64,000 nucleotides of DNA from Nitrosomonas stercoris (GTDB taxonomy: Bacteria; Pseudomonadota; Gammaproteobacteria; Burkholderiales; Nitrosomonadaceae). The position numbers and the translations under genes were made by a program. Positions 28,437-39,542 of the stretch are shown here, piece by piece. Within the stretch, counting starts at the first letter, position 1. Each line of letters opens with the position of its first letter. The DNA is taken from positions 1,426,001 through 1,490,000 of the forward strand of contig AP019755.1 of NCBI GenBank assembly GCA_006742785.1, written 5' to 3'. Under the pieces are notes generated by a model. That model was not told the origin of the DNA, searched no databases, and saw nothing but the letters and a program-made list of their open reading frames with translations.

Positions 28437-30776
28437 GTGAAGATAATTAATTTCAGAGCAAGCGGTTTTTTTCTTGGCGTTTTATCCAAAGCATTTCTGG
28501 CTAGTGTATTGCTATCTGTTTGGGCTATTCAAGCAGCTAGTTTAGGCAAATTAACAGTCAATTCATATCTTGGTCAACCTCTGAATGCAGAAATAGTGCT
28601 GGAATCTGTAACAAATGAGGAAATAGATTCATTATCAGCACGGCTAGCTTCTTCCAAGGTTTTTCAGAAAGTAGGAGTTAATCTTGCTCCCTATCATGCT
28701 ACGTTATCTGTGTCTGTAAAGAGACGAAATAATGGGCATCCTTATATTCATCTAAGTTCATCACGCGCATTGAATGAACCCGTGCTTAATTTGCTGATTG
28801 AGCTGAGTTCTTCATCGGGATTGCTATTGCGTGAATACAATGTATTGCTTGATCCTGTTGAAACACAAAAACCTGCTCCCGCAGACCCCATCGCAGTAGA
28901 ATCAACTGAAAAGAGTGAAAAATCTCTTGCAGAATCAGCTAAAGAAGCGCGTCCCGTAGAGCAGGCTGTGTCTCCTGTTCAATCAGGAAATACATATGGG
29001 CCGGTTGTACGTGGCGATAACTTGAGCAACATTGCTCGCCAGGTGGCGCCAGGTAGCGTCAACCTCAATCAAATGTTAGTAGCTTTGTATCGTGCTAATC
29101 GAGATGCCTTTCTTGAAGGTAACATGAATTTGCTCAAGACAGGTGTTGTTTTACATATTCCTGCTGAAGATGAAGTTCTAGCTATTACCACCAGAGAAGC
29201 TTCTCGTGAAGTAGCTATTCAGAGAGAAAGCTGGGACGATTATCGGCAAAAGGTCGCAGCTTCGGTTGTCAATTCTTCTGAAAACTCTAAATTGGAGCAG
29301 GCTCAATCGGGAAAAATTAAAACTGTATCGGAAGAATCTTTAGCTGTTGAAGCAAACAAACCTGAGGAGGTTCTCATTCTTTCAAAGGGGGAGATGTTGA
29401 ATGATAGTGCTTCTGTTGAAAAAACAACTGATAGAACTGCGCAGGACTACTTGCGGATGATGGAAGAAGATGCCATTGCAAAGGAACATGCGTTACAAGA
29501 GGCGAGTGAGCGGGTTACGATGTTGGAGCAAAATGTTATGAAGCTACAACGTCTGCTTGATTTAAAAGAATCAGTTGCCGCTGAGGGGGTTGATACTGAT
29601 TCGGAGCGCACGCAACTGGAGCTTGATTTGCAAGAAATTTTAGCGGAATCCAAACCTGTTGACGAGGCTGTGATTGAAGAAGAAACGGGAAATGCCCGTA
29701 TGCCCACTACAAATGTAGATGAGGGAAACACGGCTTCTCCTTTTACAATTCCTGCTCAACCTGTTAAACCAGCGGTATCACCTGATTCACCTCAATCAGC
29801 TAATGTTGCAGAAGATGAGCCGGATTTCGTAGAGACATTAGTGCGGTACACAACTGAAAATAGTCAATGGGTGGCGGCGGGGCTGGGGGCATTATTGATG
29901 TCTGCATTGGGTGTGGCTGCAATTCGTCGCAGAAGAAGATCATCTGATGAGATGGATGACGATTTTTCTACGTTATATGATGACGCTGAAAACGAGGATG
30001 CGTTACCCACTGAATTGGCATCAAGTAATGGGAAAGAGATGCATGAATTGAGTGAAAAACCGTTCGATCAGCAGGCAGTTGGTGTGTCAGAAACAGATAA
30101 TCTGGATACCTCGGTTGACAATCATACTGATGTTGATCCTGGTGTGTTTTTTGGTGGCAAGCAAGATAGTGAGAAAGCGACTACTTCTTCCTTCTTTGTT
30201 GCGGATGTTTCCAATCAAATGGAACCTGTCAGTGATTCTGAAGACGAGGAAGCTGATACCACTGATTCTTATCAGTTCGAGCATCAGAAAGGAACACTGG
30301 ATGGCACGGAAGAAAAGCCGATTCTTCAGGAAGATAATGAAAATGAACAGTGGGTATTTACTAGCGATGATGATCAATTAGAGAAACAGCCTGATACTTC
30401 ACATATGCTGAATGATCATGAGGAAGATGTTTTATCTCACGATACTGAACATCAACTGGATTTTGATATACAGTTACCTGAGGAAAACGAGCTGGAAGAA
30501 CAAGTGGCGCGTACAGTAGATAAAATACCTGAGCTAGATGCTGATTTTGCAAATATTGATCTTGATCTGGGTGAAGCGCCTCAGATAAAAGATGAAAGCT
30601 TCACAGGTGATGCAGGGGCGAGACAACAGGAAATTGCAACTAAACTTGATTTAGCCAAAGCTTATCTTGAAATGGATGATAGCGAAGGTGCGCGTGATAT
30701 TCTTGAGGAGGTGCTGCGTGAGGGTGATCAGGAGCAGCAATCAAGCGCCCGTTCTCTGTTGGATAAGCTCGGTTGA
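28437..30776 (+). CDS. fimV: FimV-like peptidoglycan-binding polar protein
   Basis: FimV proteins organise type IV pili, the polar hub and twitching in relatives. The 779-residue product has a signal region, the FimV N-terminal domain (~30-145, LGKLTVNSYLGQPLNAEI), a LysM domain (~187-243), a coiled coil (~345-380), one membrane helix (~478-497) followed by RRRRR, a long highly acidic cytoplasmic region, and the C-terminal FimV domain with a TPR-like motif (DLAKAYLEMDDSEGARDILE). The start is GTG 28437 after GAAGGA. asd-fimV-truA order is conserved in proteobacteria; here it may function with PilJ/ChpA encoded further on. Confidence 0.93.
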   Translation: MKIINFRASGFFLGVLSKAFLASVLLSVWAIQAASLGKLTVNSYLGQPLNAEIVLESVTNEEIDSLSARLASSKVFQKVGVNLAPYHATLSVSVKRRNNGHPYIHLSSSRALNEPVLNLLIELSSSSGLLLREYNVLLDPVETQKPAPADPIAVESTEKSEKSLAESAKEARPVEQAVSPVQSGNTYGPVVRGDNLSNIARQVAPGSVNLNQMLVALYRANRDAFLEGNMNLLKTGVVLHIPAEDEVLAITTREASREVAIQRESWDDYRQKVAASVVNSSENSKLEQAQSGKIKTVSEESLAVEANKPEEVLILSKGEMLNDSASVEKTTDRTAQDYLRMMEEDAIAKEHALQEASERVTMLEQNVMKLQRLLDLKESVAAEGVDTDSERTQLELDLQEILAESKPVDEAVIEEETGNARMPTTNVDEGNTASPFTIPAQPVKPAVSPDSPQSANVAEDEPDFVETLVRYTTENSQWVAAGLGALLMSALGVAAIRRRRRSSDEMDDDFSTLYDDAENEDALPTELASSNGKEMHELSEKPFDQQAVGVSETDNLDTSVDNHTDVDPGVFFGGKQDSEKATTSSFFVADVSNQMEPVSDSEDEEADTTDSYQFEHQKGTLDGTEEKPILQEDNENEQWVFTSDDDQLEKQPDTSHMLNDHEEDVLSHDTEHQLDFDIQLPEENELEEQVARTVDKIPELDADFANIDLDLGEAPQIKDESFTGDAGARQQEIATKLDLAKAYLEMDDSEGARDILEEVLREGDQEQQSSARSLLDKLG

Positions 30777-30899
30777 ATCTACAGTAGTCAAGCCATATCT
30801 ATATCGCCACGTGTTATTCAAAGCCGCGATGCTTGATGTTGTTCTATCTGTCACAAAATTACTTGTTCTAAGTAATATATTTTTTTACTGCCACAATTG

Positions 30900-31709
30900 G
30901 TGAAGCTTGCTCTCGCATTAGAATATGATGGTCGGGAGTATTGTGGCTGGCAAAAGCAGCCTGGTTGCAATACAATCCAATCACAACTAGAGACTGCTCT
31001 ATCACGCATAGCAAATAGCCCAATTCGCGTTGTTGTTGCCGGGCGAACCGATACGGGCGTACACGCTTTTTGTCAGGTTGTTCATTTTGAAACGTATGTT
31101 GTGCGCCCATTAACTGCATGGGTCAGAGGAGTAAATACGTTTCTGCCAGATGATATTTCAGTGTTGTGGGCCACGGAAGTTGACCATGACTTTCATGCCA
31201 GATTTTGTGCAATTGAGCGTACTTATCAATACTATTTGTTAAGTCGTTCTGCTCGTCCGGGGATCTCACATGGAAGAATTGGGTGGACACACTATTTGCT
31301 TGATCTCGAAAGGATGCGAGTAGCTACCGAATATCTGGTTGGTGAACATGATTTCAGTGCTTTTCGCTCATCAGAATGCCAGGCAAGTAGTCCAATACGA
31401 AAACTTATCAAGCTAGACATTCAGCAAATTGGAAATTTCTTTGTGTTTGAATTTTGTGCGAATGCATTTTTACAGCACATGATTCGAAATATCCTCGGGA
31501 GTTTGATATACATTGGCCGAGGAAAGTATGCGCCTGATTGGATAAATACACTTTTAGAACAGCGTGACCGCACTTTTGCAGCACCGACATTTGCACCTGA
31601 TGGGTTGTATCTATCAGCTGTACGGTATGATACCAAGTGGAATTTGCCTGCTGTTGCTGCTAATGCAGCTCAATTAAATAGTATGCTAAAAATATTAACA
31701 GGATTTTAA
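30900..31709 (+). CDS. truA: tRNA pseudouridine(38-40) synthase
   Basis: Isomerises uridines 38-40 in tRNA anticodon stems. The product of about 269 residues has ALALEYDGREYCGWQ at the N-terminus, the catalytic Asp in AGRTDTGVHAF, and FCANAFLQHMIRNILG near the end. GTG 30900 (giving MKLALALEYDG) fits the family best; TTG 30897 is an equal alternative, and neither has a clear ribosome site. It lies between fimV and trpF. Confidence 0.95.
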   Translation: MKLALALEYDGREYCGWQKQPGCNTIQSQLETALSRIANSPIRVVVAGRTDTGVHAFCQVVHFETYVVRPLTAWVRGVNTFLPDDISVLWATEVDHDFHARFCAIERTYQYYLLSRSARPGISHGRIGWTHYLLDLERMRVATEYLVGEHDFSAFRSSECQASSPIRKLIKLDIQQIGNFFVFEFCANAFLQHMIRNILGSLIYIGRGKYAPDWINTLLEQRDRTFAAPTFAPDGLYLSAVRYDTKWNLPAVAANAAQLNSMLKILTGF

Positions 31710-31754
31710 CTTTAAACATTTAGTGACTCAGCACCTGACTGAAAGGAAAATTAA

Positions 31755-32381
31755 TTGCGGATTCGTGTAAAAATATGTGGCATTACTCGTTTGGAAGATG
31801 CCATGGCTGCTGTCGATCATGGAGCGGATGCGCTTGGTTTTGTCTTCTGGTCGCAAAGTGAGCGTTACATTTCACCGGAAGATGCAGGGCAAATTGTGAG
31901 ATACTTGCCTCCGTTTGTGCAGGCGGTTGGTGTGTTTGTAAATCCTGATAAACCTTGGGTAAAAATGGCGAGTGCGGCGGCAGGGCTTGATATGTTGCAG
32001 TTTCATGGTGATGAAACTCCGGATTTTTGTGGTCAGTTTTCTTTGCCCTATATCAAGGCAGTACGTGTTCGTAGAGGGCTGGATTTGCTACAATACGCCC
32101 AACATTATGAGGGATCTAAAGGATTGCTGCTAGATACTTATACCAAAGGAAAACCCGGGGGAACAGGTCACACATTCGATTGGAAACTGATTCCTTCAGA
32201 ATTGTCGTTACCCTGGATACTTTCAGGTGGCCTTAATTCGGAAAACATTGTCGATGCAATTCAACAGACGCATCCCTTGGCGATTGATGTTTCCAGTGGT
32301 GTTGAAATCGATAGTGGTATAAAGGATGTGAATAAAATTTCTGCTTTCATGGAAGGAGTAAGATCTTGTGAAGACGTATGA
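31755..32381 (+). CDS. trpF: phosphoribosylanthranilate isomerase
   Basis: Amadori rearrangement step of tryptophan synthesis. The 208-residue TIM barrel starts [15 protein letters not shown] (catalytic Cys in ICGIT), has [19 protein letters not shown] and the phosphate loops [10 protein letters not shown] and DVSSGVE. The start is TTG 31755 after GAAAGGAAAATTAA. Its 3' end overlaps trpB by 14 bases, indicating coupled translation. Confidence 0.97.
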   Translation: MRIRVKICGITRLEDAMAAVDHGADALGFVFWSQSERYISPEDAGQIVRYLPPFVQAVGVFVNPDKPWVKMASAAAGLDMLQFHGDETPDFCGQFSLPYIKAVRVRRGLDLLQYAQHYEGSKGLLLDTYTKGKPGGTGHTFDWKLIPSELSLPWILSGGLNSENIVDAIQQTHPLAIDVSSGVEIDSGIKDVNKISAFMEGVRSCEDV

Positions 32382-33570
32382 TCTTCCTGATAAACACGGT
32401 CATTTTGGTCCTTATGGCGGCACATTTGTAGCTGAAACCTTGATTACAGCTTTAGATGAGCTTTGCAAGCAATATGAGTATTATCGAGATGATGCTGAAT
32501 TTCAAACCGAGTTCTTTCGAGAGCTTAAGCATTATGTAGGCCGTCCAAGTCCTATTTATCACGCCAAGCGCTGGTCAGATCATTTGGGTGGCGCGCAGAT
32601 TTTATTGAAGCGTGAGGATCTCAACCATACGGGTGCGCACAAGATTAATAACACGGTCGGCCAGGCTTTGCTTGCAAGACGTATGGGAAAAAGCCGAATT
32701 ATTGCTGAAACAGGTGCTGGCCAACATGGTGTGGCCACAGCGACAGTTGCTGCTCGCTATGGTATGGAGTGCGTCGTCTACATGGGATCTGAAGACGTCA
32801 AGCGTCAGGCAACTAATGTTTATCGCATGAAATTGCTCGGTGCTACTGTGATTCCGGTTGATTCAGGTTCGCGCACGCTTAAGGATGCGTTAAATGAGGC
32901 GATGCGTGATTGGGTCACCAATGTGAGTAATACTTATTATATTATCGGCACCGTGGCGGGGCCGCATCCTTATCCTATGATGGTTAGGGATTTCCAAGCG
33001 GTTATCGGCAATGAAGCTAAGCAGCAAATGCAAGAAGATTATGGAAGACAACCCGATATTCTGATTGCTTGTGTCGGGGGGGGGTCCAATGCTATCGGCT
33101 TGTTCTATCCCTATATCAATGAAGAAAATGTTCAGATGATTGGTGCAGAGGCTGCGGGTAGAGGGATCGATACTGGCGAGCATGCTGCCACGTTAGTAAC
33201 GGGAAGACCTGGTGTGTTACATGGCAATCGTACCTATTTGATTCAGGATGAACATGGCCAGATTATTGAAACACATTCAATTTCTGCCGGGTTAGATTAT
33301 CCGGGGGTTGGGCCAGAACATGCGTGGCTTAAGGATTGTGGGCGTGCCAAATATGCTGCTGTGACGGATGATGAAGCATTGGCTGCTTTTCATGCTCTGT
33401 GTCGCTTTGAAGGTATCATACCCGCATTGGAATCCAGCCATGCGTTGGCTTACGCGGCTAAAATTGCACCGACGCTGAGAAAAGATCAGTTGTTGTTAGT
33501 CAATTTGTCAGGGCGTGGAGACAAGGATATGGCAACCGTTGCTCAACAATCCAATATTTCGCTCGAATGA
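32368..33570 (+). CDS. trpB: tryptophan synthase beta chain
   Basis: Joins indole and serine to make tryptophan with PLP. The 400-residue product has the PLP lysine in [15 protein letters not shown], the monovalent-cation and phosphate loop VGGGSNAIG, and [11 protein letters not shown]. The start is GTG 32368 inside the end of trpF. trpA follows after 23 bases, so the alpha2-beta2 complex genes are together. Confidence 0.98.
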   Translation: MKTYDLPDKHGHFGPYGGTFVAETLITALDELCKQYEYYRDDAEFQTEFFRELKHYVGRPSPIYHAKRWSDHLGGAQILLKREDLNHTGAHKINNTVGQALLARRMGKSRIIAETGAGQHGVATATVAARYGMECVVYMGSEDVKRQATNVYRMKLLGATVIPVDSGSRTLKDALNEAMRDWVTNVSNTYYIIGTVAGPHPYPMMVRDFQAVIGNEAKQQMQEDYGRQPDILIACVGGGSNAIGLFYPYINEENVQMIGAEAAGRGIDTGEHAATLVTGRPGVLHGNRTYLIQDEHGQIIETHSISAGLDYPGVGPEHAWLKDCGRAKYAAVTDDEALAAFHALCRFEGIIPALESSHALAYAAKIAPTLRKDQLLLVNLSGRGDKDMATVAQQSNISLE

Positions 33571-33593
33571 GATAATTTTTCATATATTTTTCG

Positions 33594-34421
33594 ATGAGTC
33601 GTATCAAAACAGTTTTTTCTCAGCTTAAATCACAAAATAAAGCTGCACTGATTCCTTTCATTACGGCAGGTGATCCGGATGCCGATACCACTGTTGCATT
33701 AATGCACCAGCTAACCCAATCTGGAGTGGATTTGATCGAGCTTGGTGTGCCTTTTTCTGATCCCATGGCGGATGGACCAACGATACAGCGAGCATCCGAG
33801 AGAGCGCTCAAGCACCATATTAGTTTGCAGGATGTATTTACCATGGTGGCGCAGTTCAGAAAAACGAACCAAGCTACACCGGTTGTTTTGATGGGTTACG
33901 CCAATCCAGTTGAAGCGATGGGATATAAGAAATTTGTAGAAGGAGCAAGTGAAGCTGGTGTGGATGGTGTGTTGATAGTTGACTATCCACCGGAAGAAAG
34001 TGCCGAATGGGTACAATCTTTAGAAGAAAAGGCAATTGATCCTATTTTTTTGTTGTCTCCTACCACATCAGAAGCACGCATTAAGCATGTTGCAGAATTG
34101 GCTAAAGGTTATGTCTACTATGTCTCTCTGAAAGGCGTAACGGGTGCTTCACATCTAGATTTGCAGGATGTGAGTGATAAATTATCCCAGTTGCGTGCAC
34201 ATATTAACATTCCGATTGGAGTGGGTTTCGGTATACGCGATGAACAAACTGCACGTGATGTGGCTGAACGAGCAGATGCAGTTGTGATTGGCAGTTACAT
34301 TGTAGAAGAAATCGAGCGTTCTTCTGCGGAAGATTTGCTGGCAAATGTCGGTGCGCGGGTCGCATCACTACGACGTGCGATTGATACCAAATCCAATCAT
34401 GCTTCTGGTAAGGGAGAATAA
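33594..34421 (+). CDS. trpA: tryptophan synthase alpha chain
   Basis: Cleaves indole-3-glycerol phosphate to indole for TrpB. The 275-residue TIM barrel has the catalytic Glu in DLIELGVPFSDPMADGPTIQ, the catalytic Asp in VDGVLIVDYPPEE, and the phosphate site VGFGIRDEQTA and IGSYIVE. ATG 33594 lacks a strong ribosome site. accD begins three bases after its stop. Confidence 0.98.
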   Translation: MSRIKTVFSQLKSQNKAALIPFITAGDPDADTTVALMHQLTQSGVDLIELGVPFSDPMADGPTIQRASERALKHHISLQDVFTMVAQFRKTNQATPVVLMGYANPVEAMGYKKFVEGASEAGVDGVLIVDYPPEESAEWVQSLEEKAIDPIFLLSPTTSEARIKHVAELAKGYVYYVSLKGVTGASHLDLQDVSDKLSQLRAHINIPIGVGFGIRDEQTARDVAERADAVVIGSYIVEEIERSSAEDLLANVGARVASLRRAIDTKSNHASGKGE

Positions 34422-34424
34422 TGT

Positions 34425-35315
34425 ATGAGCTGGTTCGAAAGTATTATTCCACCCAAAATAAAGCGCAAGGAAAATGGCGAAAAGAAGGCTGTTCCAGAAG
34501 GTTTGTGGAGCAAATGCGCCAATTGTGAAGCGGTTCTTTATTGTACTGATTTAGCAAAAAATTTGAATGTATGTCCCAAGTGTGGACACCACAATCGTAT
34601 TACAGCGCGTAAGCGTATCGATTTTTTGTTGGATACGCAAGATCGCCAAGAGATCGGTTTGGCTGTTTTACCACAAGACCCTCTAAAGTTTCGTGACAAC
34701 AAGCGATATATTGATCGATTAAGTAGTGCACATGAAAAAACCAGTGAAACCGATGCGCTGGTTGTAATGCGTGGCAATATTAAATCTGTGCCTGTTGTCG
34801 TTGCAGTATTTGAGTTTGGTTTTATGGGCGGATCAATGGGCTCTGTAGTGGGAGAACGTTTTGTCCAGGCTGTAAAAGCTTGTGTGACCCATCACCTTCC
34901 ATTTATTTGTTTTAGTGCGAGTGGGGGGGCACGCATGCAGGAAGGCTTGTTTTCACTGATGCAAATGGCAAAAACAACTGCGGCATTGGAGCAATTAAAT
35001 CGTGCAAAACTTCCATTTATTTCAGTGCTAACAGACCCTACAATGGGTGGCGTATCAGCTAGTTTTGCTTTTATTGGTGATATTGTGGTTGCCGAACCAG
35101 GTGCATTAATTGGCTTTGCTGGTCCGCGAGTTATCGAGCAAACGGTACGCCAAACATTGCCAGCTGGTTTTCAACGTGCTGAGTTTCTGTTGGAACATGG
35201 TGCGGTTGATCTGATTATTGATCGGCGTGAAATGCGTGATCGCTTGGTTAATCTTTGCACATTGCTGATGCGTACTTCAATTCCTTCCCCTTCTACGGTT
35301 CCAGCGGAAACCTAA
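34425..35315 (+). CDS. accD: acetyl-CoA carboxylase carboxyltransferase subunit beta
   Basis: Transfers the carboxyl group to acetyl-CoA, with AccA, in the first step of fatty acid synthesis. The 296-residue protein has the N-terminal zinc ribbon (C31, C34, C50, C53) and crotonase-fold motifs [26 protein letters not shown] and [11 protein letters not shown]. The trpA-accD-folC order is usual in beta- and gammaproteobacteria. Confidence 0.98.
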   Translation: MSWFESIIPPKIKRKENGEKKAVPEGLWSKCANCEAVLYCTDLAKNLNVCPKCGHHNRITARKRIDFLLDTQDRQEIGLAVLPQDPLKFRDNKRYIDRLSSAHEKTSETDALVVMRGNIKSVPVVVAVFEFGFMGGSMGSVVGERFVQAVKACVTHHLPFICFSASGGARMQEGLFSLMQMAKTTAALEQLNRAKLPFISVLTDPTMGGVSASFAFIGDIVVAEPGALIGFAGPRVIEQTVRQTLPAGFQRAEFLLEHGAVDLIIDRREMRDRLVNLCTLLMRTSIPSPSTVPAET

Positions 35316-35383
35316 CTAACTGTTTCAATATCGTTTGTGACACATAGCAGGCGATTTACGAAAATCATTTTCCTATCAAATCA

Positions 35384-36688
35384 ATGAATATTCAATCAAT
35401 GTCGTTGGATGATTGGTTGCATTATTTTGAGCAGTTGCATCCTAAGGCAATTGATTTGAATTTGGAACGCGTTGAAAAAGTAAGAGATCGCTTGGAGTTG
35501 TCTCCCCAATTCCCTCTTATTACTGTAGCGGGCACAAATGGCAAAGGTTCGGTATGCGCCATGCTGGAATCTATCTTGCATTGCGCCGCATATCGTGTGG
35601 GATGCTATACCTCTCCCCATTTGTTACATTACAACGAAAGAATCAAGATCAATCAGCAAACCGTGGCTGACAATGTATTGTGTAAAGCATTTATTGAGAT
35701 CGAATTAGCGCGGCAATCAGCCCAGGTTACGCTGACTTATTTTGAATTTGGCACGCTGGCAGCTATGCTAATATTTATGCGAGCGCAGGTAGATGTCGCC
35801 ATCCTGGAAGTGGGATTAGGTGGACGCCTGGATGCAGTGAATATTTTTGATACCGATTGTGCAGTTCTGACAAGCATCGATCTGGATCACACGGATTACT
35901 TGGGTAATACGCGTGAAGCCATCGGATTAGAAAAAATAGGTGTTTTTAGAGCAAATAAACCAGCAATTTGTGCAGAGCGACATTTGCCTATAAATTTGCT
36001 GCTTAAAATGGAAGCAACTAATGCCCAATTGTTTTACATTGACCAGGATTTTGGTTATGCGCTGGATAATTTGCAATGGCGCTATACAGGTATAACAGGG
36101 CACCGACACAATTTGTCGTTACCAGCATTGCGAGGCAACTACCAACTGAAAAATGCGAGTGCTGCTTTGGCTGCACTGGAGTCGTTGGAAGAGGCGTTAC
36201 CCATATCAATGAATGCAATTCGTCGTGGTTTGACCGAAGCTACCTTGCCTGGCCGATTTCAGCTGATTGCTGCTAGGCCTACCATTGTGTTAGATGTTGC
36301 ACATAATCCGGCTGCTGCTCAGGAGTTATCGACCAATCTAGCGGCTATTCCTGTCAAAGGATGTACGTATGCGGTGGTTGGTATGCTGAAGGATAAGGAT
36401 ATGGCGGGCACGCTGCGTGCAGTGCAAGATCAGGTGGATTACTGGTTGCTGGCAGGTTTAGAGGTGGGAAGAGGTGCCACGCAGAATGAATTGCTGCAAG
36501 CGTTACAGATTGCAGGTATTAACGAGTTAGGACGTATCAATACATTTCAGGATATTTGGAATGCTTATATCTATGCGCGTAAACATGCAAATAGTAGTGA
36601 TAGAATATGCGTTTTTGGGTCATTTTATACCGTCAGCGCAATATTGAAACATCATGGCGAGATGGTTTTTAAGGATGAACAGGCGTAA
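35384..36688 (+). CDS. folC: folylpolyglutamate synthase / dihydrofolate synthase
   Basis: Adds glutamate to dihydropteroate and to folates. The 434-residue Mur-ligase-family protein has the ATP loop VAGTNGKGSVCAMLES (~49-64), SPHLLHYNERI, GLGGRLDAVN and VLDVAHNPAAAQEL. Length is normal. It ends two bases before the SPOR-domain gene. Confidence 0.97.
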   Translation: MNIQSMSLDDWLHYFEQLHPKAIDLNLERVEKVRDRLELSPQFPLITVAGTNGKGSVCAMLESILHCAAYRVGCYTSPHLLHYNERIKINQQTVADNVLCKAFIEIELARQSAQVTLTYFEFGTLAAMLIFMRAQVDVAILEVGLGGRLDAVNIFDTDCAVLTSIDLDHTDYLGNTREAIGLEKIGVFRANKPAICAERHLPINLLLKMEATNAQLFYIDQDFGYALDNLQWRYTGITGHRHNLSLPALRGNYQLKNASAALAALESLEEALPISMNAIRRGLTEATLPGRFQLIAARPTIVLDVAHNPAAAQELSTNLAAIPVKGCTYAVVGMLKDKDMAGTLRAVQDQVDYWLLAGLEVGRGATQNELLQALQIAGINELGRINTFQDIWNAYIYARKHANSSDRICVFGSFYTVSAILKHHGEMVFKDEQA

Positions 36689-36690
36689 AA

Positions 36691-37353
36691 ATGGTCAGAA
36701 ATATCAATGAAGAAGAAATTATCCTGAGAAAACGCGCAAGAAGGCGCCTAGTAGGTGCTATTTTGCTGGTTATTGTAGCAGTCGTGTTTTTGCCTATGGT
36801 TCTTGATGAAGAGCCGCAATCAGAGCAACAGGAAATTGACATCGAAATTCCTTCTGAAGAATTGACAGCGGAAGATTATCCGTGGATGACCCTAGAAGAT
36901 GGAATTGCTGATAACAGTCTCGAAAGTATTCCAGAACCGGACAAACCATTGCCTTTTTATCAGGAAACTGATCGATTTGAGAATGCTGAAAATAGTGAAC
37001 TCAATGATCAGTTGGTTGCTAGTGTTCCGGTTCCTGGCAGAAAACCGGTATTGGTAAAATCTGTCGCTCCTTCTCTTCCTGCCCAAGAAAAAATAACAAC
37101 ACATGATCAGTCCAAAATGCAGGAAGGTTTATTTGTTATTCAACTCGGAGCATTCTCTGATGTTTCCAAGGCGCAACAACAACAGCAAAATTTAGTTGCA
37201 AATGGGATAAAAGCCTATACCGAAACAATTAATGTGGGTGGGAATGAAATGGTTCGTGTCCGTATTGGACCATTTCCGACGCGCGAAGCTGCAGAATTGG
37301 AGCATGAGCAACTGAAGAAAATTGGCTTAAGTGGCGTAGTGACAACCAAATGA
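36691..37353 (+). CDS. SPOR-domain membrane protein (DedD-like)
   Basis: A 220-residue protein with a short basic N-terminus, one membrane helix (~residues 18-37, LVGAILLVIVAVVFLPMVL), an acidic proline-rich linker, and a C-terminal SPOR domain (~145-220, FVIQLGAFSDVSKA) that binds denuded septal peptidoglycan. It matches DedD in structure and in position between folC and cvpA, so a role in cell division is likely. It overlaps cvpA by four bases (ATGA). Confidence 0.9.
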   Translation: MVRNINEEEIILRKRARRRLVGAILLVIVAVVFLPMVLDEEPQSEQQEIDIEIPSEELTAEDYPWMTLEDGIADNSLESIPEPDKPLPFYQETDRFENAENSELNDQLVASVPVPGRKPVLVKSVAPSLPAQEKITTHDQSKMQEGLFVIQLGAFSDVSKAQQQQQNLVANGIKAYTETINVGGNEMVRVRIGPFPTREAAELEHEQLKKIGLSGVVTTK

Positions 37354-37844
37354 CAATTTTTGACTATGCTGTTATCGCTATCGTCGCATTTTCAGCCTTG
37401 TTGAGTATTACGCGTGGTTTGGTGTTTGAAATTGTGTCGTTGCTGGCGTGGATCATTGCTTTTTTTGTTGCCAGTCGTTATTCGATTAATGTCGCGCCAC
37501 TATTATCAGATTGGGTAGCGGATGAATCTATTCGAACCCTGGTTGCTTTTAGTCTCACATTTTTTCTTACACTCACGGTAACGATGCTTGCCTCCAGATT
37601 ATTATCGCTGTTAGTGAAAGGAATCGGATTGGGTTTAATCGACAGAATGCTGGGTGCGTTATTTGGTATTGTGCGAGGTGCCGTAATCGTATTGTTTTTG
37701 GTGATTGCTGCTGGCTTTACGCCGCTACCACAGCAACCTTTCTGGCAGCAAGCGGTATTGAGCGAACCATTGGAAATCCTGGCCGCCGATATAATTCCTT
37801 GGTTACCTGAAAAATTCAGAGAGCTGATCAATTTTGCACGGTAG
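37350..37844 (+). CDS. cvpA: CvpA family membrane protein
   Basis: A 164-residue inner-membrane protein with four hydrophobic segments, beginning MTIFDYAVIAIVAFSALLSITRG. CvpA is named for its requirement in colicin V production in E. coli, but its normal role is unclear. It overlaps the SPOR gene and precedes purF, the usual context. Confidence 0.93.
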   Translation: MTIFDYAVIAIVAFSALLSITRGLVFEIVSLLAWIIAFFVASRYSINVAPLLSDWVADESIRTLVAFSLTFFLTLTVTMLASRLLSLLVKGIGLGLIDRMLGALFGIVRGAVIVLFLVIAAGFTPLPQQPFWQQAVLSEPLEILAADIIPWLPEKFRELINFAR

Positions 37845-38008
37845 CTTGAGTTTAAATTTGCATCTGGTTGTACTACCATATGCATTATAACTGCATTTCC
37901 TATAGGTTCATTTGTGATCCATTTTGTCATCAATAGCTTGTAGCTGATCAGTCGACTATAGATCGCTAGTTTACAAATTTTTCAATCCACTTTTGCAGCG
38001 AGTACGCT

Positions 38009-39526
38009 ATGTGTGGAATTTTGGGCGTAGTTGCTCACTCTCCCGCTAATCAGTTACTTTACGATGGTTTGTTAATGCTGCAGCATCGCGGCCAAGATGC
38101 TGCTGGTATTGTGACTGCGCAAGGTAACAGTTTTCATATGCATAAAGGATTGGGTATGGTGCGCGATGTATTTCGCACCCGCAACATGCGCGCCTTGCCT
38201 GGGCGTATGGGGATTGGGCAAGTGCGTTATCCAGCAACAGGATCTTCCAACTCTCCTGCCGAAGCACAACCTTTTTATGTGAATTCTCCCTTTGGCATAG
38301 TGCTGTCCCACAATGGCAATTTGACCAACGCAGATGTACTGAATCAGGAGCTATTTTTGGCAGATCGGCGCCATGTCAATACGCGTTCTGATTCAGAAGT
38401 ATTGTTAAACGTACTGGCGCATGAGTTGCAGGAACGCACCACCGGCTATCAGTTAGATCCAGCAGAAATTTTTTCAGCAGTCGCTGGAGTACATGAGCGC
38501 TGTCAAGGTGCTTATGCAGTCACTGCCATGATTGCAGGTTATGGTTTACTGGCTTTTCGTGATCCCTATGGCATTCGACCGCTGGTATTTGGCACTATTG
38601 AAACAAATGCTGGCACTGAATATATGGTGGCTTCCGAAAGTGTAGCATTAGACATTCTAGGTTTTCGTTTAATCCGCGATGTTGCGCCTGGCGAAGCCAT
38701 TTTTATTGATATGGATGGACGTTTTTACAGCCAACAGTGCGCACCTCAATCTAGTTTGAATCCGTGTATTTTTGAATATGTTTATCTGGCGCGACCTGAT
38801 TCCATGTTAGATGGTATCTCTGTCTATGAAACTCGCCTGAATATGGGAATTAATCTGGCGGATAAAATCAGCACAGACATGCGTCATCTGGACATTGATG
38901 TTGTGATACCGATTCCAGAATCCAGTCGTCCCAGTGCAATGCAGCTTGCTAACCGTTTGGGAATCAGCCTAAGAGAAGGATTTGTCAAGAATCGCTATGT
39001 CGGCAGAACTTTTATCATGCCTGGCCAGCAATTACGGCGCAAATCAGTGCGCCAGAAGCTGAATGCAATTGAAATGGAATTTCGTGGTAAAAATGTGCTG
39101 CTTGTTGATGATTCGATCATACGCGGCACCACCAGCCGGGAAATTGTGCAAATGGCGCGTGAAGCAGGCGCTGCAAAAATTTACTTTGCTTCGGCAGCTC
39201 CACCAGTCCGTTTTCCTAATGTATATGGTATTGATATGCCAACTCGCCAGGAATTGATTGCAACCAATCGTACCAATGAGGAAGTATGTCGTGAAATCGG
39301 CGCGGATTATTTGATTTATCAAGATATGGATGCGCTAAAGCAAGCTGTGGCACAAGCAAATCCACAGGTTGCAAATTTTGAAACATCTTGCTTTGATGGG
39401 TATTACATAGCAGGTAATGTTACACAGGAATATCTTGGCCGAATCGAATCACAGCGTAATAATCTTGAATTATTGCGCAATCAGCGCGCTACTCAGCTTG
39501 ATTTGACACTATCGTCGGTAGATTAA
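38009..39526 (+). CDS. purF: amidophosphoribosyltransferase
   Basis: First committed step of purine synthesis: PRPP plus glutamine gives phosphoribosylamine. The 505-residue product begins MCGILGVV with the nucleophile Cys 2 directly after Met, so no propeptide is present. Glutaminase motifs (HRGQDAAGI, GQVRYPATG) and the PRPP loop VLLVDDSIIRGTTSREI are intact. cvpA-purF-metZ order is typical of beta- and gammaproteobacteria. Confidence 0.98.
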   Translation: MCGILGVVAHSPANQLLYDGLLMLQHRGQDAAGIVTAQGNSFHMHKGLGMVRDVFRTRNMRALPGRMGIGQVRYPATGSSNSPAEAQPFYVNSPFGIVLSHNGNLTNADVLNQELFLADRRHVNTRSDSEVLLNVLAHELQERTTGYQLDPAEIFSAVAGVHERCQGAYAVTAMIAGYGLLAFRDPYGIRPLVFGTIETNAGTEYMVASESVALDILGFRLIRDVAPGEAIFIDMDGRFYSQQCAPQSSLNPCIFEYVYLARPDSMLDGISVYETRLNMGINLADKISTDMRHLDIDVVIPIPESSRPSAMQLANRLGISLREGFVKNRYVGRTFIMPGQQLRRKSVRQKLNAIEMEFRGKNVLLVDDSIIRGTTSREIVQMAREAGAAKIYFASAAPPVRFPNVYGIDMPTRQELIATNRTNEEVCREIGADYLIYQDMDALKQAVAQANPQVANFETSCFDGYYIAGNVTQEYLGRIESQRNNLELLRNQRATQLDLTLSSVD

Positions 39527-39542
39527 CTTCATAGGAATAATA